From assembly GCF_035989265.1 (NCBI RefSeq), contig NZ_JAYKZX010000003.1, positions 2,882,501 to 2,946,500 on the forward strand: a stretch of 64,000 nt of DNA, written 5' to 3'. Positions 32,360-42,020 of the stretch are shown piece after piece. Origin of the DNA: Sphingobium sp. HWE2-09. GTDB lineage: Bacteria > Pseudomonadota > Alphaproteobacteria > Sphingomonadales > Sphingomonadaceae. The position numbers and the translations under genes were made by a program. Numbering within the stretch: position 1 is the first letter of the stretch; the number at the start of each line of letters is the position of its first letter. Under the pieces are notes generated by a model, which did no database searches, was not told where the DNA came from, and saw only the letters and a program-made list of their open reading frames with translations.

Positions 32360-33580
32360 TCAATGCAACGGGGGCAGGGACGCAGGTGCTTCGGCCGGTG
32401 CCGAACTGCGGAACCGGCTGGCCAGCGCGACACCGGCCGCGATCAGGCACGCTATACCCAATATTTGCAGCGCAGCGGGCAGGTTGCCGTCAAATTGTCC
32501 GCGCATGAAGGCGACGGCTTGGCTGCTCAACGGTTGCCCCAGCCACCAACCGCTCATGAACAGGCCAGTGCCGCGGCCGCGCACTTCGAACGGCAGGCGG
32601 CCCATCGCCCAAACCACCAGCGCAGGCAGCAACATGCCGGACCCGATCTGGTTGACGATCAGCCAAGCGGTGAACTGGCCGGATGTGGGCGCATGGTTCA
32701 TCAGGACATAGGATAGGCCGAGCAGGCCGAATGCGATCAGCAACTGTGTCGGGACGAAGAAACGCGCGGTGAACTGGCGGTAGAGCAAGGTGCCGCCCGC
32801 GACGGACAGTCCGGCCAGCCCGCTATAGAGGCCAAGCGCGCTGGGCGAGCTGATGTTATAATAGCCGCTCAGCATATTGCTGACCTGGATCTGCATGGTG
32901 AAGAACATGGTGCCGCCGAAAATCGCCAGCAGCGAGATGGGCAGGATGGTGCGCCATGGAAAGCTGGCTTTGGGGTCGGCGCGTTCGGCAACGGGTTCGT
33001 CGCTCTTGCGCGGCTCCCAGGTCCAGATGATCAGGCAGACGGCGAACAGGATGCTGACGCCATAGGCGGCGAACGCCGCACGCCAGCCGAAACTGCCCAG
33101 CGCCCCGCCCAGCAAGGCTAGCACGATCGACGCGAGGGAGGCGACCGCCGTCTGGTTGGCCAGCCATTTTTCGCGTTCGCGGCCGTGAAAATAGTCGCCG
33201 ATCAAGGTCGTGCTGGAAATGACGATCAGCGCTTCGGCCGCGCCTAGCACCGCGCGGCTTATGATGATCGCGGTCAGGCTTTGCAGAACCATGGGAAGGA
33301 TGCCGACGATGGCATAAACGAACAACGCGCCGATGCAGGTTTTCCGACGACCCAGGAAATCCACTACGATCCCGGCGATCGGGGACAGCAGCGCCACGCA
33401 CAGCGCGGGCAGGGTCAGCATCAGGGGAACCAGATATTGAACGCCCTCGACGTCCTTGAAATGCGCCATGATGCCCGGCAGCACCGGCACGAGGATGATA
33501 AGGCCCATGACGGCCATCGTGATCGGCAGCAATAGCAATATGCCTTGTAGCGTACCGGCTTGGCGTTCGACGACGGTCAT
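32360..33580 (-). CDS. MFS transporter
   Basis: A 406-residue inner-membrane carrier with 12 predicted helices. The loop motif GIVVDFLGRRKTCIG after helix 2 is the MFS signature D-x-x-GRR. There is a cytoplasmic loop near residue 200 (WEPRKSDEPVAERADPK). Likely an uptake or efflux carrier for an aromatic acid or pathway intermediate, because it is between two FAH-fold genes; the substrate is inferred only from position. It converges on the FAH gene at 31264. Confidence 0.88.
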   Translation of the reverse strand: MTVVERQAGTLQGILLLLPITMAVMGLIILVPVLPGIMAHFKDVEGVQYLVPLMLTLPALCVALLSPIAGIVVDFLGRRKTCIGALFVYAIVGILPMVLQSLTAIIISRAVLGAAEALIVISSTTLIGDYFHGREREKWLANQTAVASLASIVLALLGGALGSFGWRAAFAAYGVSILFAVCLIIWTWEPRKSDEPVAERADPKASFPWRTILPISLLAIFGGTMFFTMQIQVSNMLSGYYNISSPSALGLYSGLAGLSVAGGTLLYRQFTARFFVPTQLLIAFGLLGLSYVLMNHAPTSGQFTAWLIVNQIGSGMLLPALVVWAMGRLPFEVRGRGTGLFMSGWWLGQPLSSQAVAFMRGQFDGNLPAALQILGIACLIAAGVALASRFRSSAPAEAPASLPPLH

Positions 33581-33707
33581 GTAGAGGCTCTCCCTGATCG
33601 GATGTCGGGCTGTTCCGGCACGGTCGGCTGGATTTCGCCCGTATCCGCCCCGGCCTTATTGTGGTGGGGCGCGTTAAGTTAGGTGTATGATTGGCTGGAA
33701 GGTGGAC

Positions 33708-34697
33708 TTACCGGATGTCGGCCTTCACATAAGTCTGGTCGATCGCGCCGAAGATCGATCGGCCATCGCCGTCGAACATTTCTATCCGGACGCGATCGCC
33801 GAATGTCAGATAGCCGGTTTTTGGCTGGCCTTCGTCGATCAGTTCGATGGCGCGCCGTTCGGCGATGCAGGCCGACCCCACCTCGCGGAAATTTTCGTTG
33901 GAGATCGTGCCCGTGCCAATGATCGTGCCCGCCGCCAGATTGCGCGTCCGTGCGGCGTGGGCAATGAGTTCCCCGAACGAAAAGCCCATGGCGCCGCAAT
34001 GGGGACGGCCGAATTGCTCCCCGTTCCAATGGACATGCAGCGGCAGATGGACGCGCCCGTCGCGCCAGGCGTCGCCCAGCTCGTCGGGCGTGACGGCCAC
34101 CGGGCCGAAGCTGGTCGCCGCCTTGGACTGGAGGAAGCCAAAGCCGGTCTTCAATTCCTTGCCCGCCAGGACGCGCAGGCTGGTGTCGTTCGCGATGGTG
34201 AGCAGCCGGATATGGCGTGCCGCCGCGGACGCGGACGTGCCCATCGCGACCCGGTCGGTGACGATGGCGACTTCCGCTTCGAAATCCATACCGTCTTCTT
34301 CCGATGGGAGCGGGACGTCGGCACGCGCACCCAGCAGATCGTCGCCAGCCCCCTGATACATCAGCGGCACGGACCGCTTTTCGGGTGGCGGTTCGATGCC
34401 GAACACCTGTTCGAGCAGGTCGCCATGCGAGTGAAAGGCGGACGCGTCGAGCCACTGCCAGGCGCGGGGCAGGGGCGCTGCCAACTGGCGAGCGTCGAGC
34501 GCCATTGCGCCCGGCACGGTGCCTGCGTTCAACGAGTTGGACAGTTGCTGCAAGGCGGGCGCTACCGCCTCCCACTGTTCGATCGCCACCTGAAGGGTGG
34601 CGGCGATGCCGGTCGCCGCGACGCAGTGGGTGAGGTCGCGCGAGACGACGTGCAATATCCCGTCCGGCGATCCATCGTTGAGCGTTGCGACCTTCAT
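33708..34697 (-). CDS. Second fumarylacetoacetate hydrolase family enzyme
   Basis: A 329-residue enzyme of the fumarylacetoacetase-like group. MDFEAEVAIVTD has the two acidic metal ligands, ANDTSLRVL replaces the usual ND-x-T/S-R segment, and GTGTISNENF corresponds to the C-terminal substrate loop. It differs in length and motif from the FAH enzyme at 31264, so the two probably act on different intermediates. Site E lies 208 bp upstream of its start, in the region shared with the VOC gene. Confidence 0.9.
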   Translation of the reverse strand: MKVATLNDGSPDGILHVVSRDLTHCVAATGIAATLQVAIEQWEAVAPALQQLSNSLNAGTVPGAMALDARQLAAPLPRAWQWLDASAFHSHGDLLEQVFGIEPPPEKRSVPLMYQGAGDDLLGARADVPLPSEEDGMDFEAEVAIVTDRVAMGTSASAAARHIRLLTIANDTSLRVLAGKELKTGFGFLQSKAATSFGPVAVTPDELGDAWRDGRVHLPLHVHWNGEQFGRPHCGAMGFSFGELIAHAARTRNLAAGTIIGTGTISNENFREVGSACIAERRAIELIDEGQPKTGYLTFGDRVRIEMFDGDGRSIFGAIDQTYVKADIR

Positions 34698-34904
34698 ATG
34701 GCGATACCTCTATCTGGTTTTATAGTGCGGCGTGGCCTATTCGAACGGTCGTCGAACGACCAAAAATACCCAAGCTGATATGGGGCTTCAGGACAGGAGC
34801 TAGGTGCAAAAGTTCATCTGTTCCGCTATCGATTAAAGATATCCATTGGTCGCGAGATGCATCTGCGAAAAAGCCTTCACACACGGAGGGGCCACTTTTG
34901 CAGA

Positions 34905-34940
34905 TTGACCGAATGTATCAAATATGACTAAATGGTTCAA
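34905..34940 (+). promoter_or_regulatory. 36-bp conserved site E
   Basis: TTGACCGAATGTATCAAATA then TGACTAAATGGTTCAA. It is in the 369-bp gap between the FAH-like gene (minus) and the VOC dioxygenase gene (plus, start 35067). The remainder of that gap shows no gene. Confidence 0.8.
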
Positions 34941-35066
34941 TAGATATGATCCGACGCACAGGCGTTCGGATCGAGAGGAGCCTCGCTCTGGCGATATGTG
35001 CTTGCGGCATGACCCGGTGGGTCGGCGATGCGCGTGCGTCAGCCTATTTCGGAGTGTGTACGCGCG

Positions 35067-36035
35067 ATGAGCATCGCCAAAGCCTATGACGTCGCCTATG
35101 TGCGCTTCAGCGCGCCGGACCTGGAAAAAATGCGCGCCTTCCTGCATGATTTCGGCATGGTCGAATGTACGCCGCATGGCGAGACGGACCGCCTATTCAT
35201 GCGCGGAACGGGGCTGCGCTCGTTTGTCCATGCGACGGAACGGGGGGAAGCGGGCTTCGTGGCCCTGGGCATCTGGGTCCGCGACATGGGCGATCTGGAA
35301 CGGCTGGCGGAACATGACGGATTGACCGTAGAGCCGCTCGATACACCGGGTGGCGGCCATGTGGTGCGGCTGACCGATCCCGACGGCTATTTGATCGAGG
35401 CGGTCGCCGGGCAGGAGGCGCTGGCCCCTGTCGAGCGCGCGCTGCCCTTCCCCGAACCCTGGAACCATGGCGGCGAACATCCTCGCATCGCGCGCTTCCG
35501 CCGGGTGAAGCAGGGGGCGTCGCACGTGCAGCGGCTGGGCCATTGCGTGTTGGGCGTGTCCAATTTCCGCCAGTCCGAACACTGGTATAAGGAGCGCTTC
35601 GGCTTCGTCACCTCGGACGAGGTACAGCCCGAACCGGGCGTGGCGATCGGCGCCTTCATGCGGGCCGATCGGGGCGACGAACCTTGCGATCACCATACCG
35701 TCTTCCTGTTCGAGCGGCCCGGCGGCGCGCCGCCCGAATTCATGCATTCCGCGTTCGAAGTCGCCGATGTCGATGATTTGATGACCGGCCATGAACATCT
35801 GATGCAGGCGGGCTGGCATTCCCATTGGGGCGTCGGTCGCCACATATTGGGCAGCCAGATTTTCGATTATTGGAACGACCCGTTCGGCCATGAAATCGAA
35901 CATTGGACCGATGGCGATCAATTGCGCGCGGCGGACGGCGGCGGCGTCGTGGGCCTTGGCGAATTGTTGGGCGGGCAATGGGGGCCGCCCAATCCGGTAC
36001 TGAAGGAATTGATGAAGGACGGGCCGCCGTCCTGA
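35067..36035 (+). CDS. VOC family protein, extradiol ring-cleavage dioxygenase-like
   Basis: A 322-residue protein with two vicinal-oxygen-chelate modules. The second module holds the metal triad expected of type I extradiol dioxygenases: His in LGHCVLGVSNF, His in MHSAFEVADV and Glu in GHEIEHWTD. It also has HSHWGVGRHILGS. These enzymes open catechol rings with O2 and Fe(II). The start at 35067 (MSIAKAYDVAYVRF) is used because upstream codons look non-coding. It begins a plus-strand operon with aldehyde dehydrogenase and SDR genes. Confidence 0.87.
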   Translation: MSIAKAYDVAYVRFSAPDLEKMRAFLHDFGMVECTPHGETDRLFMRGTGLRSFVHATERGEAGFVALGIWVRDMGDLERLAEHDGLTVEPLDTPGGGHVVRLTDPDGYLIEAVAGQEALAPVERALPFPEPWNHGGEHPRIARFRRVKQGASHVQRLGHCVLGVSNFRQSEHWYKERFGFVTSDEVQPEPGVAIGAFMRADRGDEPCDHHTVFLFERPGGAPPEFMHSAFEVADVDDLMTGHEHLMQAGWHSHWGVGRHILGSQIFDYWNDPFGHEIEHWTDGDQLRAADGGGVVGLGELLGGQWGPPNPVLKELMKDGPPS

Positions 36036-36079
36036 TCCTGGACCCGTCGAAGCAAGATCAAGATTATGGAGAGTGCGCC

Positions 36080-37516
36080 ATGCTGAATAGCGAAACCAAA
36101 GAGCGCGAGGGCGTGTCGCGCACGTTCGACCGCCGCAACCCGGTGACCGGGGAGGTCGCCACGACCGTCAGCGCCGCGACCGTCGCGGACGCCAATGCCG
36201 CGTGCGAGGAGGCGCAGGCGGCGTTTCCGGCCTGGTCGGCGCTTGGCCCCAATGCCCGCCGCGCACTGCTGATGAAGGCCGCCGCCGAACTCGAATTGCG
36301 CGCCCCCCAGTTCATCGAGGCGATGATGGGCGAGATCGGCGCGACGCAGGGATGGGCCGGGTTTAACCTTTCGCTCGCAGCGGGTGTCGTGCGTGAAGCC
36401 GCCGCGATGACCACGCAGATTAGCGGCGAGGTCATTCCGTCCGACAAGCCAGGCTGCATCGCTATGGCGATGCGCGAACCGGTGGGCGTCATGCTGGGCA
36501 TCGCGCCCTGGAATGCGCCGATCATCCTGGGCGTGCGTGCGATCGCCATGCCACTCGCTTGCGGCAACACCGTGGTGCTCAAGGCCAGCGAACAGTGCCC
36601 CCGCACCCACAGCCTGATCGTGGAAGCGTTTGAGGCGGCAGGCCTGCCCGACGGCGCGGTGCAGATCGTCACCAATGCGCCGGAAGATGCGGGTGAAATC
36701 GTCGGCGCGCTGATCGATCATCCTGCGATCCGCCGGATCAACTTCACCGGATCGACCCATGTCGGCAAGATCATCGCCAAGCGCGCCGCAGAGCATCTCA
36801 AGCCCGTGCTGCTCGAACTGGGCGGCAAGGCGCCGTTCATCGTACTGGACGACGCCGACCTGGACGAAGCAGTCAAGGCGGCGGCCTTCGGCGCATTCAT
36901 GAACCAGGGTCAGATCTGCATGTCGACCGAGCGGATCATCGTGGTGGACAGCGTTGCCGACGCCTTCGTCGCGCAGTTCAAGGCGAAGGTCGACGCCATG
37001 CCGGTCGGCGACCCGCGCGAGGGCAAGACGCCGCTGGGCGCGGTGGTCGATCAGAAGACGGTCGATATCGTGCAGACGCTGATCGACGACGCGCTGGCGA
37101 ATGGCGCGGAGCAGGTCGTGGGCGGAACGGCCAACGGCGTGCTGATGCCCGCCCATGTCATCGACAAGGTGACGACCGACATGAAGCTGTTCCGCGACGA
37201 GAGTTTCGGTCCCGTCGTCGGCATCATCCGCGCCCGCGACGAAGCCCATGCGATCGCGCTGGCCAACGATACCGCCTATGGGCTGTCGGCGGCCGTGTTC
37301 ACCCGCGACACCGCGCGGGGCTTGCGGGTCGCCAAGCAAATCCAGTCGGGCATCTGCCATATTAACGGGCCGACCGTGCATGACGAGGCGCAGATGCCCT
37401 TCGGCGGGACCAAGGCGTCGGGCTATGGCAAGTTCGGCGGCAAGGCGGGCATCGACAGCTTCACCGAATTGCGCTGGATCACGATCGAGACGCAGCCGGG
37501 ACATTATCCGATCTGA
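36080..37516 (+). CDS. Aldehyde dehydrogenase (NAD(P)+)
   Basis: A 478-residue ALDH-superfamily enzyme. Substrate activation is by Glu in LLELGGKAPFIVL and the nucleophile Cys is in NQGQICMSTERI. The nucleotide-binding part includes GIAPWNAPIILGVR and FTGSTHVG. It resembles salicylaldehyde/vanillin dehydrogenases in length and motifs, fitting oxidation of an aromatic aldehyde to the acid, perhaps that made by the VAO-type oxidase downstream. Start by the ATG after GGAGAG. 45 nt after the VOC gene. Confidence 0.93.
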   Translation: MLNSETKEREGVSRTFDRRNPVTGEVATTVSAATVADANAACEEAQAAFPAWSALGPNARRALLMKAAAELELRAPQFIEAMMGEIGATQGWAGFNLSLAAGVVREAAAMTTQISGEVIPSDKPGCIAMAMREPVGVMLGIAPWNAPIILGVRAIAMPLACGNTVVLKASEQCPRTHSLIVEAFEAAGLPDGAVQIVTNAPEDAGEIVGALIDHPAIRRINFTGSTHVGKIIAKRAAEHLKPVLLELGGKAPFIVLDDADLDEAVKAAAFGAFMNQGQICMSTERIIVVDSVADAFVAQFKAKVDAMPVGDPREGKTPLGAVVDQKTVDIVQTLIDDALANGAEQVVGGTANGVLMPAHVIDKVTTDMKLFRDESFGPVVGIIRARDEAHAIALANDTAYGLSAAVFTRDTARGLRVAKQIQSGICHINGPTVHDEAQMPFGGTKASGYGKFGGKAGIDSFTELRWITIETQPGHYPI

Positions 37517-37597
37517 CGGTCCGAGCAAGACGGACATTATCGGCGGCGTCGGGCGAAAACTCCGGCACCGCCCTCATCATTTGATAAGGAGTGACCC

Positions 37598-38422
37598 ATG
37601 CCGGTCGCATTGATTACAGGGTGCAGTTCGGGTTTCGGCGAAGCGATGGCGCTCGCCTTTGCAGGGCGGGGCTATCAGGTGGCTGCCACGATGCGCAGGC
37701 CCGAGGCCGCGCCCGACAGCCTTAAAGCGCTGGAGGAGGCCAGCCCGGCCGACATACTGATCGCGCCACTGGATGTGACTGATGCGGCCGCGCGAAAGTC
37801 CGTCATCGATCTGGTCGTGGCGCGTTTCGGCCGTATCGACCTGCTGATCAACAATGCCGGGGTCGGCGCGCGCGGCGCGTTCGAAGATACGCCCGACAGC
37901 CAGTGGCGCACGATGTTCGAAACCAACCTGTTCGGCCCGCTCGACCTCATTCGGTTGGCGCTGCCGATTATGCGCGCGCAGGGCGCGGGCCGCATCGTCA
38001 ACGTGACGTCGGTAGCGGCAATTATGAAGACGCCCTTCATGTCGGCCTATTGCGCGAGCAAACATGCCTTCGACGCCGCGACAGCCGCGCTCAATATCGA
38101 AACGCGCAGCTATGGCGTGCAGGTGGTGAGCGTGATGCCCGGACCGTTCAAGACGGCGCTGCCGCAAAAGTCGCTCGATCGGCAGGCGAGCGCGCCCTAT
38201 GCGGCGATCGCCGAGACGTTCAACCGCAATTTCGACGGCATGGAGTCGCACGCGCCGGAGGATATCAGCCCCGTCGTGCAGGCCGCGATCGCGGCGGCCA
38301 CGGACGCCGAACCCAAGCTGCGCTATACCGCCGGGACCGACGTGGTGCGCATCCTGCCGCCGATCCTAGATGCGTTTGCGCCGATGGAAAAGATCGGGCT
38401 GCACCTGACCGGGCAGGACTGA
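37598..38422 (+). CDS. Short-chain dehydrogenase/reductase
   Basis: A 274-residue classical SDR. TGCSSGFG binds the cofactor, NNAGVGARG is the structural N-N-A-G, and Ser in VTSVAAIM with YCASK form the catalytic site. The substrate is not known; the operon context suggests an alcohol or carbonyl in the aromatic pathway. GATAAGGAGTG gives a good ribosome site. It ends the plus-strand operon and is followed by a strong terminator. Confidence 0.92.
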   Translation: MPVALITGCSSGFGEAMALAFAGRGYQVAATMRRPEAAPDSLKALEEASPADILIAPLDVTDAAARKSVIDLVVARFGRIDLLINNAGVGARGAFEDTPDSQWRTMFETNLFGPLDLIRLALPIMRAQGAGRIVNVTSVAAIMKTPFMSAYCASKHAFDAATAALNIETRSYGVQVVSVMPGPFKTALPQKSLDRQASAPYAAIAETFNRNFDGMESHAPEDISPVVQAAIAAATDAEPKLRYTAGTDVVRILPPILDAFAPMEKIGLHLTGQD

Positions 38423-38448
38423 AACGCCCTGGCGGCGAGCAAAGAAAA

Positions 38449-38482
38449 AGGGCGGTCGATCCGATAGTGGATCGACCGCCCT
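38449..38482. terminator. Bidirectional terminator
   Basis: AGGGCGGTCGATCC (38449-38462) pairs perfectly with GGATCGACCGCCCT (38469-38482), with an A run before and TTCT after. It ends the SDR gene and the split gene on the other strand. Confidence 0.85.
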
Positions 38483-38508
38483 TCTGCATTCGGCGAAGCG
38501 CCGTTCGT

Positions 38509-38700
38509 TCAATCCGGTTCCGGCGTCGATCCGGTATCCTCGGTCCCGGTGGACGAACCGACCTGTTCCTCGCAATCGAACTCGTCCACCAGCGCCAGAT
38601 CGGGTCGCCAGGTAAAGCTGCGCGCGAATTTCCACGCGCGGGTATAATAGGTCGGGTCATCGACGGTGGTGACGACCTCTAGCGACCACAGCACGAACCC
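38509..38700 (-). pseudogene. C-terminal fragment of a GDTLVVE-family secreted protein
   Basis: Encodes about 63 residues ending in DEFDCEEQVGSS and an acidic Thr/Glu-rich tail. The part LEVVTTVDDPTYYTRAWKFA followed by FTWRPD is the C-terminal module of this family (DDP-x-YYT-x-W, then a Cys-containing end). No start or signal precedes it: the upstream sequence is the end of the IS91 element. It is probably the downstream half of the gene whose N-terminal part is at 41162-41998. Confidence 0.7.
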
Positions 38701-38809
38701 GCTCCGCGGGAGGGTCGCTTGGGGTGACGTAGCGTAGTATTGTTCAGGCTTTGCGAGCGGCGATGTCGCCTTGCGACCGTGGAGTTCCTTCAACGGAAAG
38801 GAACTCACC

Positions 38810-39715
38810 ATGGATGCCATCACTTCCCCGACCCCGAACAATTCACTGCGCGAGCGTATGTTGCAGGACATGACGATGCGTGGCTTTGGGGAGCATACGC
38901 AGAAGGACTATATTCGGCACTTCCGATCATTTGCCGCGTTTCTCGGTCGCCCTCCCGATACGGCCACGATCGAAGACCTCCGGCGCTTTCAGATTGATCA
39001 GCATGAACGCGCCGTTGGTCCGGCAACAATCAATGGAGCCGTATCGGCACTGCGCTTCCTGTTCAGTATAACTCTCAAGCGACCGGAGATGGCGCTGGGG
39101 CTTGTCGTCGTTCGCTTCACACCCAAATTGCGGGTGGTTTTGAGCGTTGAGGAGACAGCGCGGCTGCTCGAGGCCGCGCCAGGCATCAAATACAAAGCTG
39201 CCCTCAGCGTTGCCTATGGCGCGGGCCTGCGTGTCTCGGAGGTTGCCCACCTCAAGGTCGATGACATCGACAGCGAGCGCATGATCATCCGTGTCGAGCA
39301 GGGCAAGGGACGCAAGGATCGCAACGCCATGCTCTCACCGCACCTGCTCGATTTGCTTCGCCAATGGTGGCGCGAAGGCAAGCGGCGCGGAGTGATGTTG
39401 CCGCATGGCTGGCTGTTCCCTGGCCGCAACGGCACGGATCCGGTCTCAGCGCGCCAGTTGCATCGCGTCGTGCAGGAAGCAGCTGAGCGCGCCGAGATCC
39501 ACAAGCGGGTAAGCCCGCACACATTGCGGCATTCGTTCGCCACTCACCTGCTCGAGCAGGGTGTCGATATCCGCGTCATCCAGGTCCTGCTGGGACACGT
39601 GAACATCAACACCACCGGCATCTATACTCAGGTTTCGAGCAAGACCATGCGGGCGGTGGCCAGTCCGCTCGACCAAATCGTTGCCGTGATGGAAGGCAGG
39701 GGCCCTCCCGGTTGA
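38810..39715 (+). CDS. IS91-associated tyrosine recombinase/integrase
   Basis: A 301-residue phage-integrase-type recombinase. It has an N-terminal SAM-like DNA-binding domain (LQDMTMRGFGEHTQKDYIRH) and a catalytic domain with Arg in AYGAGLRVSEVAHL, HTLRHSFATHLLE for the H-x-x-R, and VLLGHVNINTTGIYTQV with the terminal His and Tyr nucleophile. All catalytic residues are present. AAAGGAA precedes the ATG. Its stop is 4 nt before the transposase start. Confidence 0.93.
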   Translation: MDAITSPTPNNSLRERMLQDMTMRGFGEHTQKDYIRHFRSFAAFLGRPPDTATIEDLRRFQIDQHERAVGPATINGAVSALRFLFSITLKRPEMALGLVVVRFTPKLRVVLSVEETARLLEAAPGIKYKAALSVAYGAGLRVSEVAHLKVDDIDSERMIIRVEQGKGRKDRNAMLSPHLLDLLRQWWREGKRRGVMLPHGWLFPGRNGTDPVSARQLHRVVQEAAERAEIHKRVSPHTLRHSFATHLLEQGVDIRVIQVLLGHVNINTTGIYTQVSSKTMRAVASPLDQIVAVMEGRGPPG

Positions 39716-39719
39716 ACCG

Positions 39720-40913
39720 GTGCGCACCTCACTCGAGGTCGCCGACATCTTCCGTAGCGCCGGGCCAGCGTATCGCGCAGCCCATGCCGGGCATCTCAGT
39801 CTCGGCCAGCTCAAGGTCATGACGGCGATCGAGAACTGCCGCACCGCCGCGCTGGGCGGCCACGTCGAGGCCTGCGACGACTGCGGGCATTGGCGGATCG
39901 CCTATAACTCCTGCCGCAACCGGCATTGCCCCAAATGTCAGGGTGCCGCCGCGCGCACCTGGCTGGCCGCGCGCGAGGCTGATCTGTTGCCGGTCGGCTA
40001 CTTCCACGTCGTGTTCACCGTGCCCGCCGAGATCGCTGACATCGCCTGGCAGAACAAGGCGGTGGTCTATGACCTGCTGTTCCGCGCAGCTGCGGACACG
40101 ATGCTGACCATCGGCGCCGATCCCAAACACCTCGGCGCGCGGGTCGGCATCACTGCCGTACTGCACACCTGGGGATCGGCGCTAACTCACCACCCGCATG
40201 TGCACATGATCGTGCCCGGCGGCGGTATCGCGCTGGACGGCACGCGTTGGATCTCGTCGCGCCCTGCCTTCCTGTTACCAGTGCGCGTGCTGGGCGCGTT
40301 GTTCCGCCGGCTGTTCCTCATACGCCTGCTGGCGTTGTTCGACGCTGGGAAGCTGGCCTTCTTCAACACCTTGGCGAGCCTGGCGACACGCAAGGCCTTC
40401 CTGCGGCATCTATCCCCGATCCGGAAGAAGCGCTGGGTGGTCTATGCCAAGCCACCCTTTGCCGGACCGCAGGCAGTGCTGGCCTATCTCTCGCGCTACA
40501 CCCACCGCGTTGCCATCTCGAACAGGCGCCTCATCGGCTTCGACGAGGCCGGAGTGACATTCTGGTACAAGGATTATCGCCGCGATAGTGCTGAACGCCA
40601 GCAGGTCATGACGCTGGCGACCGACGAGTTCATCCGCCGCTTCCTGATCCACGTCCTGCCGCGCGGCTTCCACCGCATCCGGCATTACGGCCTGCTCGCC
40701 AGCTCATCCCACAAGGAGGCCATGGCGCTGGCCCGCAGGCTGCTGGGCATTGCTGCGCCGATCGAGGAACCCGAACCCGACGAGCCGCCCGACCATCGCC
40801 CGCCATGCCCATGCTGCGGCGGACACATGACCATTATCGAGACCTTCGCCCGCTGGTGCCAACCGCGCGCGCCACCAACGCCAGCCTCACACGCCCGGAG
40901 ACACGCGCCATGA
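39720..40913 (+). CDS. IS91-family HUH transposase
   Basis: A 397-residue rolling-circle transposase. It has the N-terminal zinc-binding segment (CDDCGHWRIAYNSCRNRHCP plus KCQ), the HUH motif in THHPHVHMIVPGGG and the tyrosine region AYLSRYTHRVAISNRRL. The C-terminus has another zinc-like pattern (CPCCGGHM). It appears intact. It starts with a GTG just after the integrase gene. Confidence 0.94.
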   Translation: MRTSLEVADIFRSAGPAYRAAHAGHLSLGQLKVMTAIENCRTAALGGHVEACDDCGHWRIAYNSCRNRHCPKCQGAAARTWLAAREADLLPVGYFHVVFTVPAEIADIAWQNKAVVYDLLFRAAADTMLTIGADPKHLGARVGITAVLHTWGSALTHHPHVHMIVPGGGIALDGTRWISSRPAFLLPVRVLGALFRRLFLIRLLALFDAGKLAFFNTLASLATRKAFLRHLSPIRKKRWVVYAKPPFAGPQAVLAYLSRYTHRVAISNRRLIGFDEAGVTFWYKDYRRDSAERQQVMTLATDEFIRRFLIHVLPRGFHRIRHYGLLASSSHKEAMALARRLLGIAAPIEEPEPDEPPDHRPPCPCCGGHMTIIETFARWCQPRAPPTPASHARRHAP

Positions 40914-41161
40914 TCCGGCATGGCTCGCTCTACATGACGGTCGCGCTCATGGCGTCCTGGCCGACGACCGGGCGCATGCCCATCCCGGAATTAAAGCGGG
41001 CGCAGGACACGCTGATCCGTAAAACCACCGCTGCTAGCGGCCTGACGCCGCTCGAAATCACGCCGCTCCGCCCGATAGTCGCACCTCCGGCCCGGCAACG
41101 TTTACCCGCCAGAACCACCCCAAAGCCTATTTACCCATAGAGCAGCGCGTGGGGCCCGCGG

Positions 41162-41998
41162 GTTCCTGCACTGGAGGCTTTCGTACGCAAGCGCCCGAAA
41201 CCCTTCGCAGATGTCGCCATCGCGGATCTTGCGGATATGGTAGGTCAGCTTGCCATCGGGCGAGAGCGGCGTGCCGCGGAACGACAGCCAGCGTCGGCTC
41301 CTGAAGTCGCTATTTTCCACGACCAGCGTGTCGCCATCCCAATGGCCGACGGACCGGCCCATATAGGTTTTGCCCTGCATCGGCGGCAACAGCGCCGGGT
41401 TGAGCGCGATTGACCAGACATTATGTTCGGCGGTGGAGAAGATGTCGATCCGGTCCTTCGACTGATAGAAGCGGGTTGCGATCCGCACCAGCAGCGCGTC
41501 GGGGCCGGACGGGCGGCACAGCGTCATCGGGCTGAGGAAGGGCTTGCCCTTGTCCATCGCCAGCAAGCGGGCGTCCATCACCTTGCGACCCGCGTCGTTG
41601 AACGGCACTTTATCGCCATACATGTCGGTCATGATCTCGAATGCGGGCAGGAACTGGTCGCCATACCAGCTGCCGCTCAGATCGTGCGGATCGTTGGTGG
41701 GCGCGCCAAGGCCAGCGGCTGGCGGCGGGGTCGGCGGCGGATTGTTGCGCGTCAGTTCCTTGTCCAGACCGCCGCCTGGTCCCGTGGAAAAACCGGCCTT
41801 GCCGATATAGAGGCCACTGGGGCGCACTTCGTTGGGATTGGGCGGCGGCAGCACGGCCGCGCCCCCGGGGGCGGACAGAACAGCTTCCGGCTTGTTCTGC
41901 GGCTGAGCCGATGCGCCATGGGGCGCAAGGGACAGAATCGTCGCGGCGGCAACGCCCATGGCGAAACGCCGACGCACGGCAAAATGATCTGAAATCAT
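41162..41998 (-). pseudogene. N-terminal part of a GDTLVVE-family secreted protein, cut by IS91
   Basis: The start at 41998 gives a leader with RRRFAMGVAAATILSLAPHG (Tat-like). A Pro-rich stretch (NPPPTPPPAAGLGAPT) and the family core GHWDGDTLVVENSDFRS follow. The frame runs on into IS91-flank DNA to a stop at 41102, giving a tail (NPRAPRAALWVNRLWGGSGG) that looks foreign. The family's usual C-terminal module is absent here but is present across the IS at 38509-38700, in the right order and strand. An in-frame join is possible with boundaries at 38700/41162. Whether the fusion protein is made is unknown. Confidence 0.72.
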
Positions 41999-42020
41999 GA
42001 CGTCCTCCAAGCACGCTGGC

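Larger units (their letters stand above)
38701..41161. mobile_element. IS91-family insertion element (integrase plus HUH transposase)
   Basis: About 2.46 kb carrying a tyrosine-recombinase gene and an IS91 transposase gene in tandem, the usual content of this IS91 subgroup. The left flank is GAAC (38695-38698), one of the tetranucleotides IS91 elements target. The right flank has GTTC at 41162-41165, preceded by GC-rich DNA that could form the origin hairpin. Ends are estimated to within several bases, since such elements lack inverted repeats and make no target duplication. Confidence 0.8.
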
